Positions 44,056-54,590 of a stretch of 64,000 nt of DNA are shown here, one piece after another (the stretch's first letter is position 1; each line of letters opens with the position of its first letter). The notes beneath the pieces were generated by a model. It did not search any database, was not told where the DNA came from, and saw nothing but the letters and a program-made list of their open reading frames with translations. Source of the stretch: Cymbomonas tetramitiformis (taxonomy: Eukaryota; Chlorophyta; Pyramimonadophyceae; Pyramimonadales; Pyramimonadaceae); NCBI GenBank assembly GCA_001247695.2, contig LGRX02033428.1, forward strand, positions 1 to 64,000, written 5' to 3'. A program made the translations under genes and the position numbers.

Positions 44056-46478
44056 CAATGGAACCACCTTTCTGACTGCATGATGCATGGAAAGGTATGG
44101 TAACCTTCACAGATATTGTGAATTCCAACATGAGCTTTGTGAATGTGTTGTCGAAAAGAACCAGGTGCTTATCGTATATGTATCTTACACACTTTGAGGC
44201 GCGGTCCAGCCTGCGCATCGGGATTTTGAGTGATTTTGGGGGAGTTAGATGGTATCCCGTGTTGGTGACATGGGGGCTATGCATGTAAAATCGCATGCAA
44301 AACGGCAGGTTAAAAAAATTGATTGCATAAGTTATGGCTGTTTTCCATCTAGGTTAACCTATAGTGGGATATGCTTGGTCTGTCTATCCCGGAAAGTGGA
44401 CTTCACAGTTGACTCTCGGTATTGGAATCTATCATATACGCAAGGTTTTGACCCCGAGTCAGAACTAAGTCAGACTAGGAGTCTGACAGGGGCTTACATC
44501 GGGACTGTCGGGAAGGCTGCCATCTCAGCACACCACCTTTGTTCTAGGTGGAGGGGGTGCAGAGGCACAACTATAGGTCAATGTCAGGGTTACAGAAACC
44601 TTGCCAGCTACCACAATTTACCATTTTGATAAATTCCCTGGGTTATCGGTACCCAAAATAGCATGTAACAGCGAGGGCACACGTCAATGATGATGCGATT
44701 AGAGGAGTCGGTGCATCAGCAACATAAGGCGGGTCGTGCTATTCGCGTCAACGGTATCCCCCGCTGCCGTGAAGGTTGTAACCTTTTTCTGAGCATATGA
44801 TGGCAGCTGACCCACACCAGTGTAGATGCACACATCACCGCGCGGTGGCTTTCCCATAGTTGGTGACGCAAACCTACGGGAATGCAAAGGACGTGACCTC
44901 AACCGAAGAGATACTCTTCCGACTTTCCCGAAACTGTGTCGAATAAAGTTACCAAAGTTGGCAATTTCTCGAGGGAATATTCATTTGAAATGTGAGGCTA
45001 ATTTTCGGGCAATTGATTACTACCACTCGAAACTGTGCATGTCCATGTGTTTGCATGTAACTCATTTACCTCTCAATTTTCACAATAAAAAAGTCTTCCT
45101 CATTTGAATATCCACAACTCTCTTACAAGCCTGTAAAGTAACTGTTTAGAAGAGAACTTAATTTCAGAGTACTATACCGTGTCTACATTATTGATTTTCG
45201 AATTGCTGAAATGACCAGAAATAAGTATAAACTAATTAGAAATGTTTTTTTAAGCTTACAGCCAAATATATTTTTAGATTTTTTTAAGCCTATGGAAAAT
45301 TTCAGACCTATATTTATTTATTCGTCAGATTAGTTCTTTTATTGCAGCTTGAGTTGACTTCGGAAATTAACCATTTAACATTTTAACACTATATTGTTGA
45401 TCATGGTGAACACAAACTCCCAACTTTTTGATTGTGCTTCTGAAGTGCAGGACCTTGCTGTTTCTCATTCAAACCATTGTAATATTATCATACCGTAAGC
45501 CCTTTGGCAGGCAACTCCAGCCTAGATAGATATATGCACTACGGTATGCATATGCGATATGTGATATGCAGCCATACGTGTGTTACTTTTGCGCAGTAAA
45601 TTACAGTATGTTCAGTCCTTCCACAGGCAACTCCGCACGCTATCGGGTATTGCGAGTCTTATTCACTAGCACCTGCAGCTGAACTAGTTCCTGCTCCTGC
45701 GGCACTCATCACAATGCCACGCATACCCGCAACCACAACTTCAAATATCTCGTTCGGAATGCCATTCTGCTCCTCTTAAGGTTTACAAATTGGGATGATG
45801 AGTCCATTTAAGAGTCCTCAATGATGATGCGTCGCTAGAGGCTGTGGTCACTTGGTGATGGTGGTGAGGGAGCGGGATAAATTTATTGGTTTGTACTTTC
45901 GTTGTGGTTGTTGGGTTCGACACAATTCGAATCAATAATTTGTTCACTTTTTAAGCACAGTTCATTTTTGGTCAGATAGGTCATAGTCTCGTAAGTTGTT
46001 TTTACATTGCACGGCACGAGAGCCGACCTACCATTTATAGATGGTTCGTCGTTCTTTCAATTGGCGATCTTTTCTCAAAAACAATTTAGTATATATTTGT
46101 AAAAACAATAATTAAGACACGGTAGTTCCCTTCGTACCATAATGCAGACATTTGTGTGCTACTTTTACATGTCTTACCAAAACCTTGAGGGAACCTATTG
46201 GCATTTGGACCTACTGTTTAAAAATCTCAAAGCCGCATACAGTCCCTTTAAGTTCAGGCAGTGCCAGTTAATGTCGTTGCTTTACAACTTTGACTCCGAG
46301 CTTGGAGAAAATAAGAAAGGTACAGATAGAGCTAGGGGTAATAATAACATGTACAATGTGTACAAAACTAGTCCATCGATGGCGGGGGAACGTTTGTTCA
46401 CTGCAACACAACGCATGCACCGGTCGGTGTTCACTAGGCACTCTGTTCGATGTATGCTGTTAAGGTATCTACAAGATT
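44056..46478. other. 2.4 kb without a recognisable gene
   Basis: Mostly AT-rich, with only short unrecognised frames (e.g. plus 44249-44629). Nothing repeats conspicuously. The plus frame 46142-46573 overlaps the desaturase-like gene antisense and is taken as chance. Confidence 0.4.
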
Positions 46479-47798
46479 CTAAGATGACTTCTTCAAGAAG
46501 GGCCTGTTGCACGCCGCACCAAGGAGTCCCGTGGACGTCAACTCACCGCACGTCTTTTTGGAAAGGTCAATAGGTTCAACAGACTGTTTTAGCAAAGCGA
46601 TCTTATCTTCCTTCTTCATGTTCACACCCTCCGGAAGCACAAAGCACGCCTCCATTTCCTCGAACTTCCCCCCGAGAAGCCGAGTGAAGCAGTCTTTCCA
46701 CTCGGTCTTGGCAAAGGCAAACGGGATGTCTGCGGTCTCGTAGACCTGGTGCATACGCTTTTGCTCATCCACCTTACGTGGGGTTGACATAGAAGTATTG
46801 AAGGCATGATGCACCGCGTGGAAGGCTTCACGTTGAGGAGTCTCGTCAACCAGAATAGTGCAATTCTTGACTATGTGGTTTTGCGAGTCGACAGTACTGT
46901 TGGGGTTGGAGAAGCCGTGCATGGCCCACTCGCCACTATTGTAAATAAGGTTGGTGGCGAAGGTGGGGATCACAAACACGAAAAGGAAAGCAAGCGGGTT
47001 GAGAGTTGCCAGAGCAGCCCCCAGAGCGAACATGAAAGCTTGGCCCTTCAACACACCGAAGGCGTGCTTCCAGCGGCGCTCGTTGGCAAACTTCATGGTG
47101 TAGCCCACGTGCCACTGGCGCAATACTAACAAGCGAGGATTGTACTTGAAGAAAAAGTCAAAAGCGCTGGAACGGTTGTACCACAGGTGGCACTCGACAT
47201 CGTCGAGGTTGTTGCAGTACTTGTGATGGCAGAGAACATGGCACAACCGATCGTTCTCGGGAAAGCGGCCGTGCATTGGAAGACTGCCCCACTGAGGCCA
47301 GTTGTTGAGGAAAGAGTACTGCTTTTTGAAAAGGCCTCCAGCCCAGTAGGCGTGTCCGGCTATGTGCCCCAAACCAGCGACGCTGAACAGAGCGGTGGGA
47401 CCCTGGGCGAGAGTGTATACCCACAGAAGCGCGGCCGTGGCGATATTGGCCTCCCACTTCATGATGCAAAGAGACACGAAGGTGGGGATAATGATGAAGA
47501 CGTGTGATAGCAGAAACCTGATTTGAGGAAGGTCGTCACCGTCCTTCATAAGCTCAGCTGCAAGCGCCTTCTCTGCTTTAAGATAACTACTCTTGAAGGG
47601 CATGAGTAAAATCTCAAGACCCATAAATAAAGGCTTTGCAGTCGCAACGACGAAAGTGTCCATCAACTTCTGGGTTGCCATGCAAGCAATGCTGAACGCG
47701 CCAATCACAAAGTACACCGAGTTTATTGCTGGGTTGTGCCATGGTTTCATGTAATATGTGGACGCGGGTTGAGAGGGATCTACTTCTACTCCCCCCAT
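46479..47798 (-). CDS. Membrane fatty-acid desaturase/hydroxylase-like protein
   Basis: A di-iron membrane enzyme by its histidine boxes. Numbered from the open frame's left edge at 47861, these are HIAGH (166-170), HVLCHH (208-213) and HAVHH (348-352), in the H-x3-H, H-x3-HH, H-x2-HH order of the FA_desaturase superfamily. Hydrophobic segments lie near 48-62, 119-133, 141-162 and 275-305, as expected for a four-helix membrane core. I chose ATG 47798 (439 residues). The frame extends 21 codons further to a TAA just before 47861 and has no ATG there, so an upstream exon joined near ctacag at 47847 is possible. The sequence around the boxes (LSHVFIIIP; NSGEWAMHGF) does not match delta-4 sphingolipid or plant delta-12 enzymes. 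Substrate unknown. Confidence 0.75.
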   Translation of the reverse strand: MGGVEVDPSQPASTYYMKPWHNPAINSVYFVIGAFSIACMATQKLMDTFVVATAKPLFMGLEILLMPFKSSYLKAEKALAAELMKDGDDLPQIRFLLSHVFIIIPTFVSLCIMKWEANIATAALLWVYTLAQGPTALFSVAGLGHIAGHAYWAGGLFKKQYSFLNNWPQWGSLPMHGRFPENDRLCHVLCHHKYCNNLDDVECHLWYNRSSAFDFFFKYNPRLLVLRQWHVGYTMKFANERRWKHAFGVLKGQAFMFALGAALATLNPLAFLFVFVIPTFATNLIYNSGEWAMHGFSNPNSTVDSQNHIVKNCTILVDETPQREAFHAVHHAFNTSMSTPRKVDEQKRMHQVYETADIPFAFAKTEWKDCFTRLLGGKFEEMEACFVLPEGVNMKKEDKIALLKQSVEPIDLSKKTCGELTSTGLLGAACNRPFLKKSS

Positions 47799-47861
47799 TG
47801 TGCGAGGTTGCTTGGGTTTAAACAGTGGTTCACGGTTTTTACTGTCTGTAGGTGTTGCCAA

Positions 47862-48424
47862 TTATGTTCAGGTCTGAGCAAGGCAAAATAATCGACGTCA
47901 ACACACAGAAGATTGTAAAAGTGCCCAAGAGCAGCAACTACTGTAGAGATGATGCTGATGGCATGGCACCCTTTTTTAATAATAAAAAACGCCATCTCCT
48001 CTCCTTCCTCCACGTCACCTATCATAAGTTGTTTGCCAACCTGAGACGTGACACCATTCATTTATTTTGCGTATTTACGATATTATTTTTAAATTGGCGA
48101 GCTTGTATGCGCTACACGTCATCATCACAAGAATGGAACGTTACTGTGACACAACTTTATATAAGTTCAAACAAGCAACCGTTACAAGCATTAAGCAAAT
48201 CTTCCGTCTACACTCTACTGCTACGGTGTCACAGACTACTTTGTCTGCCGTTGCCTAAAATGCTAATTTCTGGTTGGTCCAACTCGGATGACACGTCTGC
48301 GGACAAGGGTTCTTGTCAAGCCGTGCTATATAATTTTATACAGGAAATAAAAAAGCAAAATATAAAAATATACAAATATAAAAATGAAAATATACAAAAT
48401 AGAATTTTCGAATTTCGAATATAA
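47862..48424. other. Region upstream of the desaturase-like gene
   Basis: A promoter or first exon of the minus-strand gene would be expected here. The minus frame 48061-47786 is open (LGHFYNLLCVDVDYFALL) but not in phase with the main frame, and its status is unclear. The left part of the AT-rich tail next to the SINE candidate starts around 48340. Confidence 0.3.
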
Positions 48425-48690
48425 TAAAATAATTTATTTGAGAAAATATCCTGAGGAGCATAAATGATCTTGTGTTCCAGCTCAGCTCCACTGCCTCGCC
48501 CACGCCCCGGCGACCCCCCCGGCTCTCCGGGAAGGTCCACCGAGGCGCGTATACCGCTGCTCCACGACTGCATTTACTTCTCTCCCAGCCAGCTTCGATC
48601 CTGTTACCTGCCGCTTCCCGCACCAACCGCACCCCACACCACACGCTAAGCCACTGCGCCACGCGGGCGACTGATGTTGAAAGCCGAGAA
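48425..48690 (-). mobile_element. tRNA-derived SINE candidate
   Basis: Read on the minus strand, gcgtggcgcagtggcttagc (48641-48670) matches a tRNA/pol III A box (TGGCNNAGTGG). About 60 nt on, acaggatcgaagct (near 48591-48609) approximates the B box. A body of about 130 nt follows, ending in an AT-rich tail with aataaaataattta-type sequence. The cloverleaf is not intact, so this is not called a tRNA gene. The extent and any target-site duplication are uncertain. Confidence 0.55.
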
Positions 48691-48879
48691 TTAGTAAAAC
48701 CTTTATAAAACACACAAAGGGATAATGAATAATGGATCGCGCGCATCGAAATTCGATGATGACATTATATTACGTAATAAAAATGATGACGTGATATTTT
48801 GTAAAATCATATACGAAATATTAAAATACAGGTTAATGCCTTCAGGATTAATAAAAGGCAATTCACAACTTCGCTGTAA

Positions 48880-49360
48880 CAGGAATCATACACCTATATA
48901 TGGAATCTTCGGCGTGACGCAAGACGGCGTCTGTCACACTATTCTATTATTGTGAAGCCCGCAAAGCTCCCAGAATGAAAGTTAGTGACACTGTCATCAA
49001 AGACGCCTGTATGAGCTGCAACAGGAATTATACAATCTGTGGGAAGCGGCATCAGCGACAGTAACACTATTCTTTTAGCATTCCATTTACATTGCGAAGC
49101 CCGCAAAGCTCCCGGAATGAAAGTTGGTGACACCATCATAAAAAACGCCTGAATGGGCTGCAACAGAAATTATACACATACATACATACATACATATCCT
49201 TCTGCGGGCGCTAAACGTCGTCAGCCTGTCACACTATGCTATATTTAGATTGCGAAGCCCGCAATGCCGCAAAGCTCACATATAAATGAAAGTTGGTGAC
49301 ACTGTCATCAAAGACGCCGATGCGATGTGGATGTGGGCTGCAACAGAAATTATACACACC
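48880..49360. repeat. Tandem repeat of about 145-155 bp, three units
   Basis: Gaagcccgcaaagctc and aatgaaagttggtgacac, with a downstream catcaaagacgcc and gctgcaacag(g/a)aattatac, recur with starts near 48953, 49095 and 49253. The last unit has a short internal duplication. No coding role is seen. Confidence 0.75.
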
Positions 49361-49499
49361 AATGGCGCGACGCGAAATACTCTGCCAGCTCTTTCAAAAT
49401 CGGTCATCACGTTCGATCGGCCATCATCATCACCTTCAAAACTTAAAATTCGAAATTGGAAACGTACATATGAAATCAGTGGTGGGAAAAAGTGAAATA

Positions 49500-50030
49500 A
49501 TCTTGGTATAAATTCAATGGTGGGAAGACTGTATAGTGAAATTCAGTAGCATACTGTATAGGACTGCATAGTGAAGTCCAGGTATGCTACTGAATTTGAA
49601 TCCTGTATTGAAATTCCTACAGTGAATTCCTGTATAAATAGTCCTGAAATTCCTGCAATTCCTATAGTGAAATTCAGTATTGAGTATACTACTGTATAGT
49701 GAAATTCAGTATCGAGTATAAATACAGTGGTGGGAGGACTGTATAGTGAAATAATCTGAGTAAAAATTAAGAGGTGGGAAGACTGTATAATTTGTACCTT
49801 GGATGGGAGAACGTGAAATACTTGTTTATATTGTAGGTAAATCTTGCGTAAACGATTTATACCTGCCGCATATCAAGTCAGTCGAGAAGCGGAAAACAGG
49901 CTGGGGATCGACGGTAGAGTCAAAAGTAATTTGAATAAATGGACGACGATTAAGGGGCATGGTTGACAATGTTGAGGCAAGGGTTGACAATTTTGTGGAA
50001 TGCCATACTATGTGGATAGCTAATGAACTG
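49500..50030. repeat. Degenerate CTGTATAGTGAAATTCAGTA repeats
   Basis: Variants of actgtatagtgaaattcagt and gtgggaagactgtata recur several times between 49510 and 49790. The remainder to 50030 shows no gene. Confidence 0.6.
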
Positions 50031-50070
50031 TCGATCTGAAAGTCAGTAGGGGATCAACGGCAGACAAGTT

Positions 50071-50161
50071 AGATGTCACCCGTTGCCTGGGTTGACAATG
50101 ACACGTCGGCCAACAAGTTGGCCAACGTGCTCATTGTCAACCCAGGCAACGGGTGACATCT
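50071..50161. repeat. 91-bp near-perfect palindrome
   Basis: Arms 50071-50101 and 50131-50161 are exact 31-bp reverse complements (agatgtcacccgttgcctgg...). The 29 bp between also pair (cacgtcggccaac against gttggccaacgtg, one mismatch). The transcript of either strand would form a hairpin of about 44 bp with a 2-nt loop. No terminator-like U tract follows. Confidence 0.9.
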
Positions 50162-50584
50162 ACCTCGTGTCACACACGACAGTCGATCGACAGGTTTATA
50201 GAGGTTTGGCGGTACGATATCATCGCATCGGGTATGCTGCTGTTGGTTTATATTTCCCTATCTGTATCTCAAGATATATGAATATCTGTCGTGTGTTACG
50301 ACTTACGAGTCGTATTTGAAGCTCTCATGTTCATAGCGATTCGCATTCGGGACACTCGACTGAGGACCCCGATTGGTGTCCTGCTGTTGAACTGCAAGGA
50401 CAGAATCAAAGGGACGCGGACGGGGCGATAAATGGCCAACATCGAATCGAATGGTGTCTGACGTGTCTAGCTGTCTACCATTCTACAAGTGGCCGGGAAA
50501 TGATATTTCCCGGAAAAAATTGGGACTAGAAAAGTTGAAAAGTTCGGGGGGGCGTGATGGAAACAGTGAAAACGCGGAACGGTG

Positions 50585-50800
50585 CAAGGATGTGCTTTGG
50601 ACGCGCCGGCGCGCCATATCTGGCGCGCCTGATCCATTTTGAGAGCCCACACGCCCCGCGGCCAGCGCTGGCGGGCCAGGAAAAATGCACGCGCCGCGCT
50701 GCCGCCGCGGCGCGCCATCGCCCCATCGTAATCGAGGCGCTCCGCCAGCGGCGCTCGGCTGGCTCGTTCGCCACGCCAGCTCGGCCCTTCCCCACATTTT
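50585..50800. repeat. GGCGCGCC-rich block, left
   Basis: A GC-rich stretch with repeated GGCGCGCC and CGCCAGCG words (ggcgcgccatatctggcgcgcc near 50608-50630), followed by AT-rich aaaaatttgggcg-type words to about 50980. The same two-part composition recurs at 51900-52360 in swapped order, suggesting members of one repeat family around the zinc-finger ORF. Confidence 0.55.
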
Positions 50801-51073
50801 CGAAAATCTTTTTAAAAATTTGGGCGACTATTTTGGCCGGAAAAAATATCAAAATTTTGAAAAATTTGGGTGATCGCGTGGGAAAATATAGACGTCTGGC
50901 GAAAAATTGCCACATCGATATGTAGAGTCCGAAATTTTGAAAAACTTTTGAAAAATTTAGGCAGCGATATCCCGCCGCGATTGACACCCGCGATTTACGA
51001 CGTACGCTTGATGAGGTCGGAGTTTCTGTACTTTTTTGAAATTGTTGCGTCGCGGCGTTGTTGTGGACACGTG

Positions 51074-51824
51074 ATGATGAGGCTGGTTGAGAATTATTCC
51101 TCTGAAGAGGATGACGACCATGAGGGAAATGATATTGAGGAGCAGGTCGACACGAGTCCGGCGCTGCGCTCAATCCACTTGACGGGTGACACGGAGGGTG
51201 TTACTGGTGACCAAGCCTTGCGACGCCTTGATGTGGATAGTGAACACCAGCCAAACCGGCTTGAGTTAGCCTATGCGAGAACTCGATCTCAGCCTCTCAC
51301 GAACGCTTTTGACAAATTCAAGAGAAAACGGGGAATAGCAGACCCCGAGGATACCAGCCTAGCTTTAGCAGCCCACGAGCGAGACTAGAGTTATTCAACA
51401 GAAACCACCTAGTGGCACAAAACGTGCTGGAGTTGGAATCCGTAGTACTGATGAACCGAAGGTTAAACCCTCCCAGCGAGTTGACGAATTTCCGAAGCAT
51501 TCTTTTCGTGTCGCGGGCGGACAGTTGTTTTGTTCATGTTGCAAGGAGACTTTGTCTCTTTTGAAGACGTCCATCAAAACTCACGTTTCCAACGCGAAGC
51601 ATTTAGCTTCCCTCGTTGTGTATACCAAGCGTGGCCGAGACGACGATCATGTCAGAGTTATTTTGACAACCTATTTCCAAGAGCACAGCGAAGAAACCAC
51701 AACCACTTTGAGCCCGGATGTCCACCTATACCGATATAGAGTTACAGAAGGTGCATTTTATTTAATTAGCAAGGATATTAGTATCGTGTCGAATAGCCTG
51801 GTGGCAGCTTTGAACACATTGTAG
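51074..51824 (+). pseudogene. Zinc-finger ORF inside repeat DNA, frameshifted
   Basis: Frame A starts at ATG 51074 and runs to TAG 51386-51388; it is polar and acidic (ENYSSEEDDDHEGNDIEEQV). Frame B, immediately downstream in another frame (51390-51824), reads FPKHSFRVAGGQLFCSCC, then KTSIKTHVSNAKH. This is a C-x2-C...H-x5-H zinc finger of the kind found in transposase-linked proteins. One frameshift or a short unrecognised intron separates them. No transposase catalytic core is visible. It is best read as a transposon-associated DNA-binding protein remnant, or a captured gene. Confidence 0.5.
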
Positions 51825-51889
51825 AGATATTGACTGCATCGTACTGTTTCAATTTATTGTTAACTGTGTATAGGCTGATTTTCAGCTTG

Positions 51890-52366
51890 TGCATCGCCTG
51901 AATCGTCGAATGCCAAAAATGTCAAAAATATCGAAAATTTGATAAAAATTTGGGCGGTTCCGCGAAAATGCGAGGAAAATATAGGCGAGATCCCGGAAAA
52001 TGGGCAAAAAAAATTTAGGTGCCTTCTAGGAAAAATGTGGGGAAAGGCCAGACGCCAGCCCCACGGCCACGCCATCGCCACGGGCCACCCTTCACTTATC
52101 ACGCCATGTCACGCCCCACCGCGAGACATCAACGAAGGCATTTTCAGGGTAGAAGGGGTCGATTACGGACGGCGGGAAGGCTCCCTCCAAACTCTCCCCA
52201 CGACCCCTCTACGATCTCGCCAAGGCGCGCCGGCGCGTTGGCGCCCCAATTTAATCCAGGCGCGCCACGCCAGCGTTGGCGGCACCCCAAAAACTCGGGC
52301 GCCACGCCAGCGCCGTGGCGCGCCACCACCGCTGACAAAAACTGCGCGCCATGCCGCCACCGCCAA
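51890..52366. repeat. GGCGCGCC-rich block, right
   Basis: AT-rich aaaaatttgggcgg words (51900-52015), then a GC-rich stretch (ggcgcgccggcgcgttgg-type near 52226, cgccaccaccgctg near 52320). This is the counterpart of 50585-50980. Confidence 0.55.
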
Positions 52367-52462
52367 TGTCAGGGATATGACCGATGACATATGTGTCATA
52401 CGTATCATACCTGTCATACATGTCATACCATGTCATATCATATCATGTCATGTCATATGCAA
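52367..52462 (+). mobile_element. LTR fragment, TGTCAGGG family
   Basis: About 95 bp matching the start of the LTRs at 53720 and 63416 (tgtcaggg(t)tatgaccgatgacatatgtg), then diverging into unrelated sequence rich in atcgataaataacgata (52463-52720). Confidence 0.75.
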
Positions 52463-52721
52463 GGATAGGTATCGAAAGTTTTCGGTCGTATCGATAGTTT
52501 TCGATAGGTCTCGTCTAATTATCGATCAATAACGATACGAAGTCCTCGGGAATATCAATAAATAACGATAAGTGAGCTAGCATATCGATAAATAACAATA
52601 GTTCGACATCACACATCGATCGATATGAATAACTCTACTAAGCTAATCGATAAATAAGTTTCGTAAAGTGATTATCGATATATCGATACTACACACTATG
52701 CAAGGGGAAAATAATTAATTT

Positions 52722-53719
52722 TGTTAGGGTCATGACCGATGACATATGTGTCATACATGTCATACGTGTCATACCTGTCAGACATGTCATATCATGTCAT
52801 GTCATGTCATGTCATGTCATGTCATGTCATGTCATGTCATGTCATGTCGGTCATGTCATATATTATTATGACAGTCGGTCGCGTCATATATTATTATGAC
52901 AGTCGACAGTATGGTCGACCATGACTGTACAGGTCGAGTCGCATCATATATTTATGACAGTCGTCAGTACGGTCGACGATGACTGTACATGTCGCCAGAT
53001 GATAATGTCACATCATCAAACATCCCTGTCATCGAGAGTTCGTATGTCGAACTCGAAGATGGCAAAGCAAAGATACATCTTGAATACAAACAAGAACCAT
53101 CTTGGCTTTAAGCATGTGCGGAACACGCATGCACAGTATGAACGAACTAGTCGTTATTACAATACTGGTCGTTCAACCTACGTCTCGGGTTCACAACCCA
53201 ATGGCGGTACCATCTAAGATGATGGGAGACGTATGGTACAAAGTGAGGAAGCGTTGTGCTTCAGCAGATCTTCTTACAGAGACTGCACTCACAACCCGCT
53301 ATTACGTACACTCGCATTGCTGTCCAACTTTGCAGTGTTTATTTGTATATTGATAATATATTCACGGCGCCTGTTTATCCCGCCGTATCAGATGGTATTC
53401 TAAAAGAAACTCGTCAAGGCACGATACTCGAGAACTCAAGTGGGTGCAGCGACAGACGTAGTATATTTTCATATTGTTCGCAGGTTTGCAGGTGGGCGCA
53501 TAAGCGACAGCGCTCGCAGTGATATTGAATATCTGCAACTTGAATAATATACGCTTGCATATCGACAGCGCAGAGATTGCGCGAGGAGATTTTTCATCGC
53601 AAACATAATCGCAGCAAATAGCGTTAGCAGAGAAGTCGTCTTGATTTTATACGCGACAAGGTGTGCGCACAGCGTACGAACGCATGCAGTGATGTCAAAA
53701 ATTGCAGGAATGTCACAGT
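52722..53719 (+). mobile_element. Diverged LTR copy of the TGTYAGGG family
   Basis: It begins TGTTAGGGTCATGACCG and is alignable with the LTR copy at 53720 for about 900 bp, with an expanded (catgt)n tract at 52795-52850. A purine-rich gcaaggggaaaa at 52700-52712 precedes it, so it may be a 3' LTR remnant. It is cut by the start of the next copy at 53720. Confidence 0.75.
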
Positions 53720-54590
53720 TGTCAGGGTTATGACCGATGACATATGTGTCATACATGTCATACGTGTCATACCTGTCATACATGTCATACCATGTCATGT
53801 CATGTCATGTATTATTATGACAGTCGGTCATGTCATATATTATTATGACAGTCGACAGTATGGTCGATCATGACTGTACAGGTCGAGTCGCGTCATACAT
53901 TTATGACAGTCGTCAGTACGGTCGACGATGACTGTACATGTCGCCAGATGATTATGTCATATCATCAGGCATCCCTGTCATCGAGAGTTCGTATGATTGA
54001 ACTCGAAGATGGCAAAGCAAAGATACATCTTGGAAACAAACCAAGAACCATCTTTAGCTTTCAGCATGCGCAGAACTCGCATGTGCAGCATGAACGAACT
54101 AGTCGTTACTACCATGCTGGTCGTTCAACCTACGTCTCGGGTTCACAACCCAATGGCGGTACCATCTAAGATGATGGGTGACGTAGGTATAAAAGTGAGG
54201 AAGCGTTGTGCTTCAGCAGATCCTCTTACAGAGACTGCACTCACAAACCCGCTCATCCGTTCACTGCATTGCTGTCCAACTTTGCAGTGTTTCATTGTAT
54301 ATTGATAATATATTCACGGCGCTTGTATCTACAGCCGTATCAGTGGTATTCTCGTCAAGGCACGATACTCGAGAACCCAAGTGGGTGCAGTGATAGACAT
54401 AGCATATTTAATATTGTTCGCAGGTTTGCAGGAGGGCGCACATACGACAGCGTTCGCATAAAATTGAATATCTGCAGCCCGAATAATATACGTTCGCATA
54501 TCGACAGCGCAGAAATTGCGCGAGAAGATTTTCCGCAGCGCACTCGCAGAAACAGCTGATCGCACATATACGCGATAAGGTGTGCATATG
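53720..54590 (+). mobile_element. 5' LTR of large LTR element
   Basis: Starts TGTCAGGGTTATGACC. Its first 580 bp are about 98% identical by eye to the copy at 63416-64000. Internal features are dense catgtcat and gacagtcg words, a TATA box (ggtataaaagtgagg near 54188), and homology with the older copy to about 54590. The exact 3' boundary and primer-binding site were not found. Confidence 0.7.

Noticed and set aside
46142..46573. 143-codon plus-strand ORF
   Set aside because: Overlaps the 3' end of the desaturase-like gene antisense; no motif.
48591..48670. Possible tRNA gene
   Set aside because: A and B boxes are present but the cloverleaf and acceptor stem are not convincing and a retroposon-like tail follows; called a SINE candidate instead.
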